Assembly (NCBI GenBank): GCA_039925865.1
Contig: JBDSYA010000180.1
Coordinates: forward strand, 1 to 27,598
Direction of reading: 5' to 3'
Source: JBDSYA01 sp039925865
GTDB lineage: Bacteria; Bacteroidota; Ignavibacteria; Tepidaquicellales; Tepidaquicellaceae
DNA length: 27,598 bases
Part shown: in pieces, positions 1 through 7,026 of the stretch
Position numbering within the stretch: the first letter of the stretch is position 1
Layout: every line of letters starts with the position of its first letter
Translations under genes and position numbers: made by a program
The notes under the pieces: model-generated
What the model was told of the DNA's origin: nothing
The model's input: the letters and a program-made list of their open reading frames with translations, nothing else
Database searches by the model: none

Positions 1-295
1 TCTGACTCCGGAATTCTTTAAAAAGAATTTCTTCGATTATATAATATCCGCTTAGAAATTTTAAATTTCTCTTGTCAGCAGCAACTATCCCTGCAAGCCT
101 GTCTTTTATTCTGATCTTATAAATGAAGCCTCCAAAACCCATTACTCTTTTAGCGTAGGCCACATCACTGATAAATTTTGCATCTTCATAATACTGACAC
201 AATATGTTCTCAGAAATTTTATCGGTTGAGACATTTCGTAAAATATTCCCGGGAATTTTACTGAGTTCATATTTCAGAATTTTTTCAGCTGACAT
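1..295 (-). CDS. Unrecognised protein, N-terminal part only
   Basis: An open minus-strand frame starts at ATG 293-295 (first residues MSAEKILKYE) and runs off the left edge with no stop, giving 98 visible residues. It is hydrophilic, with no signal peptide or membrane segment. A basic, glycine-containing stretch lies near residues 52-75 (VMGFGGFIYKIRIKDRLAG) and is followed by KFLSGYYIIEEIL. Codon use resembles the neighbouring genes and there are no internal stops, so I take it as real. I do not recognise the family. It lies downstream of the ABC exporter on the same strand, separated by about 180 bp that contain an inverted-repeat element, so co-transcription is uncertain. Confidence 0.6.
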   Translation of the reverse strand, partial: MSAEKILKYELSKIPGNILRNVSTDKISENILCQYYEDAKFISDVAYAKRVMGFGGFIYKIRIKDRLAGIVAADKRNLKFLSGYYIIEEILFKEFRSQ

Positions 296-321
296 TAATC
301 AAACATTTAATTAAATAACTT

Positions 322-467
322 AAGTTGACCGCTTCATTCTTCAAGCAGATTTTTCGCCACGAATTGCATGAGGTGAAGCGAATTTATAAAAGTATGTTTT
401 TTGAAATTCAACAAAATAAGTGAATTTCGTGTCAGGATTTAACATTCAAGTTATAAGCGGTCAACTT
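322..467. repeat. 146-bp element bounded by 13-bp perfect inverted repeats
   Basis: AAGTTGACCGCTT at 322-334 is matched by its exact reverse complement AAGCGGTCAACTT at 455-467. Inside lies a second, imperfect inverted pair (CACGAATT near 359-366 and GAATTTCGTG near 423-432). The element fills the gap between the ABC exporter stop and the next gene. Size and terminal inverted repeats suit a MITE-like or large intergenic palindromic element. I see no convincing target-site duplication and no coding potential. Confidence 0.5.
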
Positions 468-474
468 GATAAAA

Positions 475-2334
475 TTACTTTATCTCCATTTCTGCTTTTA
501 CCTCTTGCTTGATCTCTTCTTCGATAGAAACCTGTATGTTATAGATCTTTTTATAAAATCCCTCATTTTGTATTAACTCTTCATGAGTCCCTTCTTCGAT
601 TATGTTTCCTTTATCAAGGACAATTATTCTGTCGCAGTCCTGTATCGAAGTTATCCTGTGTGCTATGATAAAAGTTGTTTTTCCTTTCATCATTTTCCTC
701 AATGATTTCTGGATCTCATATTCAGTTTCAGAATCAACCGACGATGTCGAATCATCCAGTATTAAAATATCAGGATCTTTTAAAAGTGTTCTTGCAATTG
801 TAACTCTTTGCTTTTGTCCACCCGAAAGTGTTACGCCTTTTTCACCAACGATGGTGTCATACGAATCAGGAAATACTTCTGTGATAATTTCATGGATCCT
901 CGCGGCCCTTGCTGCATCGATTACCTCATCTATGTGTGATTCGGGATTTGCATATGCAATGTTGCCTTTTATAGTTGTTGAAAATAGGAATGGCTTCTGC
1001 AGTACAACTCCAAATCTGCTTCTTAAATATTCCTTTGAGTATGTCTGTATTTCTTTTTCGTCAATTAGAATTTTGCCGGTGTCAGGCTCGAAGAATCTCA
1101 TGAGTAAAGATATAATTGTTGTTTTGCCTGCGCCGGTCGGACCAAGCAATGCAATCTTTTCTCCCGGCTTCACCTTAAAGCTGATTCCGTTTAAGACTCT
1201 GTGTTTTTCATTTTCCTCATATCTGAATGTTACATTTTGAAATTCGATCTCGCCTTTTAAATTTTGTTTGTTATTATTGTCACCTGAGTAATCTTCTTTG
1301 TTTGTATCAAGTATTGAAAAAATCCTGTTGATCGCAACAGTTGTCATTCCCATTTCACTAACAAGCTGGCCAAGCCTCCTCATTGGCCATGTAACGAGCA
1401 TTGAGTAAGTATAAAACGCCGCAAGCTCACCTACGGATAATTGATTGCTGAGTGTAAAGTATCCTCCCGCAAAAATCGAGATCGCAATTTGTAAATGAAC
1501 TAAAAGATCTGAAGTAGGCCAGAAGATCCTGTGTAGCTTCAATAGCTTAAGTCCCCATTTTCTTTTTTCTTCATTCTGTTTAGTAAATTTATCTATTTCG
1601 AATTCCTCCTTTGCAAATGCTTTGACAACTCTTATCCCTGAAAGATTTTCCTGTACAATTATTGAAAGTTTATCCTGCTCCTTCTCATGTTCAGTCCAGA
1701 TCATACTTTCTTTTTTGAAAAATAATACTGAGCCAATGCAAATCACCGGAACGAACATTATTGCAATGAAAGCATAAGTCAGATGTATGGAAGCCATCAT
1801 TATAAATGCGCCAACAAATAGTGCGGCCATTCTCACAACTTCAACAACCTGCGTCGAAGCAAATTTCCTTAATGTTTCAACATCTCCGGTACATCTTTGG
1901 ATCAACTCACCTGTAGGGGTTTTCGAATGATAAGCAAGTGGCAGTGCCTGAATATGTGAAAATAATTTATTTCTAAGCTGCATAATCGCCTTCTCTGTCG
2001 ATGATGCCGTAATTGCGCTTGAGGAAAATGAAAATAAACCTCTCAGCAATGAAATAACAAGAAATACTATTCCAAGTGAGATCAATATAATACTGAGATT
2101 ATTTACGTTCATATCCGGTATCACTGAATACAAAAATCTTGTAACTGAATCCTCCGGGATTACATTTATTTTTCCACTGCTCTGAAAAAATACGATCACC
2201 TTATCTACAGTGATCTGAAGGACTTTTGGTTCAAGCATCCTGATAAATGTAGAGGCGATAAGCATTACGGCCGATAATATGTAATAGGCTTTCCATCTCC
2301 CCAAAACCTGAAATAATTTTTTAATGTAGATCAT
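475..2334 (-). CDS. ABC exporter, fused membrane and ATPase domains (MsbA/BmrC-like half transporter)
   Basis: A type IV ABC exporter half-transporter of 619 aa, the usual length for the MsbA/YheI/BmrC group. Residues 1 to about 330 form the six-helix membrane domain; about 360-600 form the ATPase: Walker A GPTGAGKT (398-405), Q-loop Gln446, signature LSGGQ (503-507), Walker B ILILD (523-527) and H-loop His559. The residue after Walker B is Asp528, not the usual catalytic Glu. That substitution is known from one subunit of heterodimeric exporters such as TM287/288 and BmrCD. No second half-transporter lies next to it. It is probably a lipid or drug exporter of the inner membrane; the substrate cannot be read from the sequence. 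ATG 2332-2334 follows a weak AGGT. An intrinsic terminator ends only 21 nt upstream of this start (see the leader entries), so expression probably depends on read-through. Confidence 0.93.
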   Translation of the reverse strand: MIYIKKLFQVLGRWKAYYILSAVMLIASTFIRMLEPKVLQITVDKVIVFFQSSGKINVIPEDSVTRFLYSVIPDMNVNNLSIILISLGIVFLVISLLRGLFSFSSSAITASSTEKAIMQLRNKLFSHIQALPLAYHSKTPTGELIQRCTGDVETLRKFASTQVVEVVRMAALFVGAFIMMASIHLTYAFIAIMFVPVICIGSVLFFKKESMIWTEHEKEQDKLSIIVQENLSGIRVVKAFAKEEFEIDKFTKQNEEKRKWGLKLLKLHRIFWPTSDLLVHLQIAISIFAGGYFTLSNQLSVGELAAFYTYSMLVTWPMRRLGQLVSEMGMTTVAINRIFSILDTNKEDYSGDNNNKQNLKGEIEFQNVTFRYEENEKHRVLNGISFKVKPGEKIALLGPTGAGKTTIISLLMRFFEPDTGKILIDEKEIQTYSKEYLRSRFGVVLQKPFLFSTTIKGNIAYANPESHIDEVIDAARAARIHEIITEVFPDSYDTIVGEKGVTLSGGQKQRVTIARTLLKDPDILILDDSTSSVDSETEYEIQKSLRKMMKGKTTFIIAHRITSIQDCDRIIVLDKGNIIEEGTHEELIQNEGFYKKIYNIQVSIEEEIKQEVKAEMEIK

Positions 2335-2355
2335 ACCTGATAATTATTTTTATGC

Positions 2356-2390
2356 AAAAAAAAACCGCGAATACTTTGTGTATCCGCGGT
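2356..2390 (-). terminator. Intrinsic terminator 21 nt upstream of the ABC exporter start
   Basis: In minus-strand RNA an 11-bp stem forms between 2390-2380 and 2374-2364, with one G-U wobble and a 5-nt loop, followed directly by a run of nine U (2364-2356). The wobble would be an A-C mismatch in plus-strand RNA, and the U-tract also lies on the minus side, so the orientation is clear. It stands between the stop of the 35-aa ORF (2417) and the exporter ATG (2334), the position of an attenuator. Confidence 0.85.
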
Positions 2391-2448
2391 CTCTAAACTC
2401 TTTTATGAAGATTATACTATTCCTTTAACCTCCATTTAAACCACGGAT
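2382..2448 (-). promoter_or_regulatory. Putative antiterminator (alternative pairing with the terminator 5' arm)
   Basis: In minus-strand RNA the segment AUCCGUGGUUU (2448-2438, inside codons 26-29 of the small ORF) can pair with AGACCGCGGAU (2392-2382): 11 bp, two of them G-U wobbles. The second segment covers most of the 5' arm of the terminator, so the two structures exclude each other. This is what the sequence shows. That a ribosome on the small ORF decides between them is inference. Confidence 0.5.
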
Positions 2449-2524
2449 TTTTTTCCTTGACAGCGTCCGGTAAGAACGCGATTAGGCAAATGATGCCTGA
2501 CATATTATATTTGATTGTCGTCAT
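2417..2524 (-). CDS. 35-aa small ORF, probable leader peptide of the ABC exporter
   Basis: ATG 2522-2524 to TAG 2417-2419. The peptide begins MTTIKYNMSG, has a hydrophobic stretch ICLIAFL (residues 12-18), and ends in a tail with two Trp and many basic residues (NPWFKWRLKE). A good Bacteroidota-type promoter lies about 60 nt upstream and an intrinsic terminator begins 26 nt after the stop, so the ORF sits in its own short transcription unit directly before the exporter. There is no strong Shine-Dalgarno; GAAGGG lies too far upstream (about 20 nt), but weak sites are common in this phylum. It could be an independent small membrane protein, but the alternative RNA pairing that begins within its codons 26-29 and the position before the exporter favour a regulatory leader. 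I do not recognise its sequence. Confidence 0.6.
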   Translation of the reverse strand: MTTIKYNMSGIICLIAFLPDAVKEKNPWFKWRLKE

Positions 2525-2587
2525 TTTTAGTTGGTAATTATCACCCTTCTTGGTTTGATTATTATTATCAGTGGATTTAAAGGTTTA

Positions 2588-2618
2588 CAAAATTACGAAT
2601 GATAATTTTAAGATGCAA
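2588..2618 (-). promoter_or_regulatory. Promoter of the leader ORF / ABC exporter unit
   Basis: Read on the minus strand: TTG (2618-2616), 20 nt, then TAATTTTG (2595-2588). This matches the Bacteroidota primary sigma pattern of a TTG-type -33 and TAnnTTTG -7. The expected start near 2582 gives a leader of about 58 nt before the small ORF. Confidence 0.6.
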
Positions 2619-3143
2619 GTTTTTGGAAATTTTTTTATTAACCCAGATTTTTCATTTGAAAAATACCTAACGAACCTCCATAGGAAAATGATCGACTAAG
2701 ATATACCTAAAGTACTCGCAGGCTTTATGCCTGGCAACGTATAAATTAAATTGTCGCAGGCTTTATGCCTGCGAATGCGGATAAAATCGCTACCGTAAAT
2801 CCTGCGAACGCTAAGTTTAAGTAGTCGCAGGCTTTATGCCTGCGAATGCTGGTAAAATCGCTACCGTAAATCCTGCGAACGCTAAGTTAAAGTAGTCGCA
2901 GGCTTTATGCCTGCGAATGAGGTAAAATCGCTTACCGTAAAGGTTGAGTCAACTTCAATATCAGTTTATAGTACAGTTTGAACAAGCATTATATATGTTC
3001 CAAAATATTCTAATGAAATATCTATGTTTAAATAAAATTTGTTGATTGAAGTTACTTATTATGTTCCGGTTTGCCCATGAGATTTATTTTATATATCCGG
3101 TCAAATAATTATAAAAATGATGAAGTAGCGCAAATCAATATTT
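2619..3143. other. Intergenic stretch without a gene
   Basis: Apart from the repeat cluster at 2716-2916 this AT-rich gap holds a short perfect hairpin (ATTTTTCA at 2647-2654, TGAAAAAT at 2657-2664) and a separated inverted pair (AACTTCAAT near 2951, ATTGAAGTT near 3045). I see no gene or RNA in it. Confidence 0.5.
2716..2916. repeat. Cluster of four palindromic repeats, 71-bp tandem unit
   Basis: A 21-bp palindrome (stem TCGCAGGC, loop TTTAT, stem GCCTGCGA) occurs at 2754-2774, 2825-2845 and 2896-2916, exactly 71 bp apart. A degenerate, shortened copy lies at 2716-2736. The spacers are nearly identical and contain CCGTAAATCCTGCGAACGC, which echoes the palindrome arm. There is no coding frame through the array. 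It looks like a REP/BIME-type intergenic element or tandem duplication of one; the spacers are shared, so it is not a CRISPR. Confidence 0.85.
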
Positions 3144-4139
3144 CTAAATACTCTGTTTTTTAAAACTCCATTTATAAGTACTTATATCGGAAGGATCTCC
3201 CATTTCAAAATAAATTTTCAATACATCGCCCTTATTGCAGTAAATTGTTTCAGTTCTCAGTAAAGGAATGTTCCAGTGAGTTTTTGATGTAAAAGGAGAA
3301 GTAGTCAACATTATTTCCTCATCAAAAATAATGTTAAAGAAAATTATTAAACCGTTCAGCTTCCCGGATTTTAAAACTTTTCTGTTAAATTCGAATTTCT
3401 TCGGAATATCATTTCCCGACATAGTTTCAATATCAAAATATAAAATTCTTTCAGGTTCACTTAAAAAATAATCAACAGCATCAGGCCTTATTAACAGCCT
3501 CCCGTAACTTCCTTTAATTTCTTTTTTAAGATCACTGAAGCAGTCAAATTTAATTCCTTCAATATTCTGTTCCCAGAGATATGGAACATTCTCTTCATCT
3601 TTTATATGGACAGGTTCTACAAAAAATTCAAACTTACCCGGTAAAATTTTACCGCCTGGTTTTAAAACTCTGTCGCGAAGATCAATTAAATTCTCCACCA
3701 TATTTTCATCAAAAAGCAACGCGCCTATCTGTTCATGAATAATAATATCAGCCTTTTCATCAGCTTTAAAATTCTTACTGTTAACGTTAACAAATTCAAT
3801 GTTCTTTATGCCGTTATGTGCAGCTGCTGTCTTTGCTGACTCAATGATTTTACCGTGTTCAATCGCAAATATCTTTTTTGGATTTTTTTTAGAAGCCATA
3901 AAAGAAAGTATGCCTGTTCCTGTTCCAAGATCGATCACGACATCACCTTCGTTCACATTTTTCTGAATGGCTTTATAATAAGTGTTTACCCTGAGCTTAT
4001 CTCCAAGCATTTTTTCATGCTCCTGGAAACTGGTAAAATAATTACTGTTGGCCACGGAGTAATACAGGCTTTTAAATGTGCTGCTTGACCTGGCTTTGTC
4101 GTAGAGTTTTGAAAGAAGCTTGGTTAATATTTTTTTCAT
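3144..4139 (-). CDS. Protein arginine methyltransferase-like (PRMT family) SAM-dependent methyltransferase
   Basis: A 331-aa class I methyltransferase with the landmarks of protein arginine methyltransferases in the right order. It has a PRMT-like lead-in (YFTSFQEHEKMLGDKLR, about 34-50, then YYKAI). Motif I is DLGTGTG (70-76) and the acidic end of beta-2 is Glu94. The double-E loop is HEQIGALLFDE, with Glu136 and Glu145 nine residues apart as in PRMT1. KPGGKILP (160-167) comes next. The C-terminal beta-barrel carries the THW loop (287-289), followed by NKGDVLKIYFEM. Known family members methylate guanidino nitrogens of arginine. His135 replaces the usual Ser of the SEWMG motif. There is no signal peptide, so the protein should be cytoplasmic. 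It is the last gene of a likely glgA-GNAT-methyltransferase unit (60 nt after the GNAT gene). The substrate is unknown; a small-molecule or other protein substrate remains possible. Confidence 0.8.
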   Translation of the reverse strand: MKKILTKLLSKLYDKARSSSTFKSLYYSVANSNYFTSFQEHEKMLGDKLRVNTYYKAIQKNVNEGDVVIDLGTGTGILSFMASKKNPKKIFAIEHGKIIESAKTAAAHNGIKNIEFVNVNSKNFKADEKADIIIHEQIGALLFDENMVENLIDLRDRVLKPGGKILPGKFEFFVEPVHIKDEENVPYLWEQNIEGIKFDCFSDLKKEIKGSYGRLLIRPDAVDYFLSEPERILYFDIETMSGNDIPKKFEFNRKVLKSGKLNGLIIFFNIIFDEEIMLTTSPFTSKTHWNIPLLRTETIYCNKGDVLKIYFEMGDPSDISTYKWSFKKQSI

Positions 4140-4199
4140 TAAAACATTTATCAGTTAATTTTTGTATCAGCTGCTGACAGGAACTGCTTCATCAACCAC

Positions 4200-4760
4200 T
4201 CATAATTCATTGTAAAATTTCTTACTCATTATTACACTCCTGTAATTAGTAACTTCCCATTGTACATACTCAATAATTTCATAACCCCGTTTTTCATAAA
4301 ATTTAATGAGATGATCAGCACCTTCTGCAGTATCAAGAGCAATTTCAGATGCGCCCGAATCCCTTGCTTTTATTTCAATCATATCCATTAAAATTTTTCC
4401 GATCCCTTTTTTCTGATATTGGGGATCAATTCCGAACTGACCAAAATGCACAACTCCTTTTCGTTTGTAAAATTCAGAGTTATTATCACTTTTATTAGAA
4501 TACAAAGTAATTGTTGCAATGATCTTTTCTTTATGAAGCGCAAGATAACTGGTTCCGTTGTCAAGTCTTCTTTGTGTTTCAACATCATCCTGATGTGTTG
4601 CCAGATATCTGAATCCCAAATCACCGAGCTGTTTGTATGCCCGGTGTAACAGATCTGTAATTTCATTCACAGGATCATCAACTTTTAATTGACGAATAGT
4701 AAACTCTTCATTTCCATTCTGAAACTTATAAACATTTTCATGAGTAATGTTTAATTTCAT
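4200..4760 (-). CDS. GNAT-family N-acetyltransferase
   Basis: A 186-aa protein with the acetyl-CoA binding motif A of the GNAT fold: FGIDPQYQKKGIGKILMD, with QKKGIG at 116-121. The later FYEKRGYEI (about 154-162) is typical of the last strands. The first 25 residues precede the core (TIRQLKVDD) and show no signal peptide. Enzymes of this fold transfer an acetyl group from acetyl-CoA to an amine on a protein, amino acid or drug; nothing here reveals which. The start lies 9 nt after the glgA stop, so it is almost certainly co-transcribed and perhaps translationally coupled with glgA. Confidence 0.85.
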   Translation of the reverse strand: MKLNITHENVYKFQNGNEEFTIRQLKVDDPVNEITDLLHRAYKQLGDLGFRYLATHQDDVETQRRLDNGTSYLALHKEKIIATITLYSNKSDNNSEFYKRKGVVHFGQFGIDPQYQKKGIGKILMDMIEIKARDSGASEIALDTAEGADHLIKFYEKRGYEIIEYVQWEVTNYRSVIMSKKFYNEL

Positions 4761-4769
4761 CCGATGAAA

Positions 4770-6218
4770 TTAGCTTAAGACAGCTTTACTGTATAATCTC
4801 ATGTACTCTTCAGCCGAATGTTTCCATGAAAAATCTTCTTGCATTCCGCTTAGCATAATTTTTTTCCATGCGCTTTTATCACTGAATACATCGACCGCAC
4901 GATTAATTGTTGCAAGTAACGATTGCGGGCTGCTTTCATTAAATGAAAACCCATTTCCTTTCTCACCAAATTCATGATAATCTTTTACTGTATCAGCCAG
5001 GCCTCCGGTCTTTCTGACTATGGGAACATTGCCATAGTTCAAACAATACATTTGATTCAATCCGCACGGTTCATACTTTGAAGGCATCAAAAACATATCA
5101 CAGCCGGCCGTAATATAATGTGCAAGTTTATTATTGTAGCCTATGTAAGTATTCACTTTGTGAGGAACAGCTTTTGCAAGTTCACGGAAAAAATCTTCGG
5201 TATTTTTTTCACCGCTTCCCAGGATCAGCAGCTGTACGGGTAAATTGATAAACTCATTTATTACCGGAAATAAAAGATCGAATCCTTTTTGTCCTGCAAA
5301 TCTTGAAATAATTCCTATGGTTGCAATATTCTCGTTAAACTCTATTTCCGCATTCTCAAGAAGAATTTTTTTATTTTTATATTTCTTATCGATTTTCTTT
5401 GAAGTGTAATTATAAGGTATGTATATATCAGTTTTTGGATTCCATATTTCAGTATCAATTCCGTTTAAAACACCATACAGATCTTTTTTACGTGTGCTGA
5501 GAACCCCTTCCATGCCTGCTCCGAATACTTTTGTCTGGATCTCTTCGGCGTATGTCGGACTCACAGTGCAAATAATTTCGGAAAAAAGAATACCGGCTTT
5601 TAGAAAGCAAAAAGTATTATCCAGCTCAAAAGGTCCGCCCGGAAAATATTGAGAGATTGACAGCCCAGAATTAAAAATCGCATTTTTTGAAAATCTGCCC
5701 TGATAGCCTATGTTGTGAATTGATAAAAGAGTTTTTGTATTTTCAAAAAGCTTATCCCATTTATAATTTGTCTTGAGATAAACGGGGATCAGACTTGTCT
5801 GCCAGTCATTGCAATGTATAACATCAGGAGCCCACTTGATCCGCTGAAGAGTTTCAATGACAGCGATCTGAAATAAAATAAATCTTTCATCTTCATCAGA
5901 ATCATTTGTGTAAGGAAGGTCCCGGTGAAAATATACCGGACAGTCTATAAAGAAAACTTCAACTTCTGACTCAGGCAAGGTGCCGTACCACACATTGAAT
6001 TTAATTTCTTTACTGCCGATCATTACCGGTATTGACTGGAGCTCGGCAACAGGATTCAAATTATGCTCTGTTGTTTTAATGCCGCCGTATAAGGGAAGAA
6101 AAATTTTTACTTCGCATCCTTCCTGTTCAATTGCTTTTGGTAAAGAACCAACTACGTCACCCAGACCACCGGTTTTGACATAAGGAAAACATTCCGATGC
6201 AGCGAAACAAATTTTCAA
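4770..6218 (-). CDS. glgA: Glycogen synthase (ADP-glucose type, GT5)
   Basis: The 482-aa length is normal for bacterial glycogen synthase, which adds glucose from ADP-glucose to the non-reducing end of alpha-1,4-glucan. The N-terminal KTGGLGD (15-21) binds the ADP-glucose phosphates. The C-terminal Rossmann domain shows SRFAGQKG (305-312) and KYEPCGLNQ (381-389, with the conserved Glu383), then KTGGLADTV. The best start is TTG at 6216-6218, because the protein begins directly with MKICFAASE and no in-frame ATG precedes it. A possible promoter (TAATTTG near 6265-6271) lies in the short gap before it. It heads a unit with the GNAT and PRMT-like genes; no other glycogen genes (glgB, glgC, glgP) are in the window. 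Confidence 0.95.
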   Translation of the reverse strand: MKICFAASECFPYVKTGGLGDVVGSLPKAIEQEGCEVKIFLPLYGGIKTTEHNLNPVAELQSIPVMIGSKEIKFNVWYGTLPESEVEVFFIDCPVYFHRDLPYTNDSDEDERFILFQIAVIETLQRIKWAPDVIHCNDWQTSLIPVYLKTNYKWDKLFENTKTLLSIHNIGYQGRFSKNAIFNSGLSISQYFPGGPFELDNTFCFLKAGILFSEIICTVSPTYAEEIQTKVFGAGMEGVLSTRKKDLYGVLNGIDTEIWNPKTDIYIPYNYTSKKIDKKYKNKKILLENAEIEFNENIATIGIISRFAGQKGFDLLFPVINEFINLPVQLLILGSGEKNTEDFFRELAKAVPHKVNTYIGYNNKLAHYITAGCDMFLMPSKYEPCGLNQMYCLNYGNVPIVRKTGGLADTVKDYHEFGEKGNGFSFNESSPQSLLATINRAVDVFSDKSAWKKIMLSGMQEDFSWKHSAEEYMRLYSKAVLS

Positions 6219-6296
6219 ATATGATTTCTGAGAATTGATATTCTATTAATTAAGTTTTCCCCTACAAATTATGCATATAACAAACATAAACATCAA

Positions 6297-6464
6297 TTAG
6301 AAATTCTGTTCATTACTTCGTCTATTGCCTAATTCTGAATTTAGTGTAAGGGCTTTGTGAAAATCACCAAAAGCATTCTCGATTTTTCCCATGCATTCAT
6401 AGGTAAGTCCAAAATTTAAACATGCTTCAATTTAATTATACTTATCATCTTCATTTTTGTCCAT
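6297..6464 (-). pseudogene. Remnant of a TPR protein with an in-frame stop
   Basis: The minus-strand frame opens at ATG 6462-6464 (MDKNEDDKYN), meets TAA at 6432-6434, then continues in the same frame for 44 codons to TAA 6297-6299. The second part reads as a tetratricopeptide repeat (ACLNFGLTYECMGKIENAF, then FHKALTLN). A whole TPR unit after an internal stop, with no frame shift, points to a decayed fragment of a larger gene. It separates glgA from the toxin-antitoxin pair. Alternatively the stop could be a sequencing error in an intact 55-aa ORF, but that would still be a very short TPR protein. Confidence 0.5.
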
Positions 6465-6498
6465 AAGTAAATTATTATAAATTATTTAAATGAAGTTA

Positions 6499-6795
6499 CT
6501 AAGTTAATAGTCTTTCCAAATCTCTTTTTCCATGGACAACTCCTAAAATGTTAACTTCTTTTTCTTGAATTTTATAAATTAACCTATATTCTTTTATAAA
6601 AAGCTCTCTAACCTTTTCATTATTAATTTCTGGAACTACTCTACCACGTTTTGGGAAAATTTTTAAGGAGTCGCCTGCATCTAAAATTTCTTGTGCAAAT
6701 GAAGAGGCATAGTAAGGAGAATCTCTGCTTATATATTCTGTTATATCTTCTAAATCGGAAATAGATTCAAATGACCAACTTACTTTATAATCCAT
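6499..6795 (-). CDS. RelE/ParE-family toxin
   Basis: A 98-aa basic protein with the features of the RelE/ParE superfamily: an N-terminal strand and helix pair (SWSFESISDLEDITEYIS), the middle motif FPKRGRVVPEI (52-62), and the C-terminal strand block ELFIKEYRLIYKI followed by VNILGVVHGKRD. The FPKRGR and YRLIYK signatures favour ParE-like members, which target gyrase, but RelE-type mRNA cleavage cannot be excluded. Its start overlaps the end of the antitoxin gene by 16 nt, the usual antitoxin-first arrangement. Confidence 0.85.
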   Translation of the reverse strand: MDYKVSWSFESISDLEDITEYISRDSPYYASSFAQEILDAGDSLKIFPKRGRVVPEINNEKVRELFIKEYRLIYKIQEKEVNILGVVHGKRDLERLLT

Positions 6796-6968
6796 TTTTG
6801 CATCTTCTTTTCTACTTCCTCATGGGATAAGAGTTTTCCTTCTTCAACGTCTTTCAATCCATTCTCAATTTTTTGAAGAACATACAAGTGATATTGAATA
6901 TCTTCCAAAGTGCAATTATCCGGAAGGTTCTCTATGATTTGCTTTACTTCTTCTTTGACTGTAGGCAT
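6780..6968 (-). CDS. Antitoxin of the RelE/ParE-type pair
   Basis: A 62-aa acidic protein beginning MPTVKEEVKQIIENLPDNC. The pattern 'IENLPDNCTLEDIQYHLYV' followed by 'IENGLKDVEEGKLLSHEEV' is typical of small antitoxins paired with RelE/ParE toxins. The final helix (EEVEKKMQKWI) is the kind of segment that wraps the toxin. I see no separate DNA-binding domain with certainty. The gene is first in the pair and overlaps the toxin by 16 nt. Autoregulation is likely by analogy, but I could not identify an operator in the short AT-rich upstream gap. Confidence 0.8.
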   Translation of the reverse strand: MPTVKEEVKQIIENLPDNCTLEDIQYHLYVLQKIENGLKDVEEGKLLSHEEVEKKMQKWIIK

Positions 6969-7026
6969 AAATAATTTTAAAATTATATCAATTTATAGAA
7001 TATTTAATTTTAATTTGATTCCCACA

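Noticed and set aside
602..1240. Long open frame on the plus strand opposite the ABC exporter ATPase domain
   Set aside because: The exporter on the other strand carries all expected motifs here; the antisense frame is a by-product of its codon composition.
2716..2916. Possible CRISPR array
   Set aside because: The spacers between palindromes are nearly identical, whereas CRISPR spacers differ, and the period is 71 bp with no cas gene in the window.
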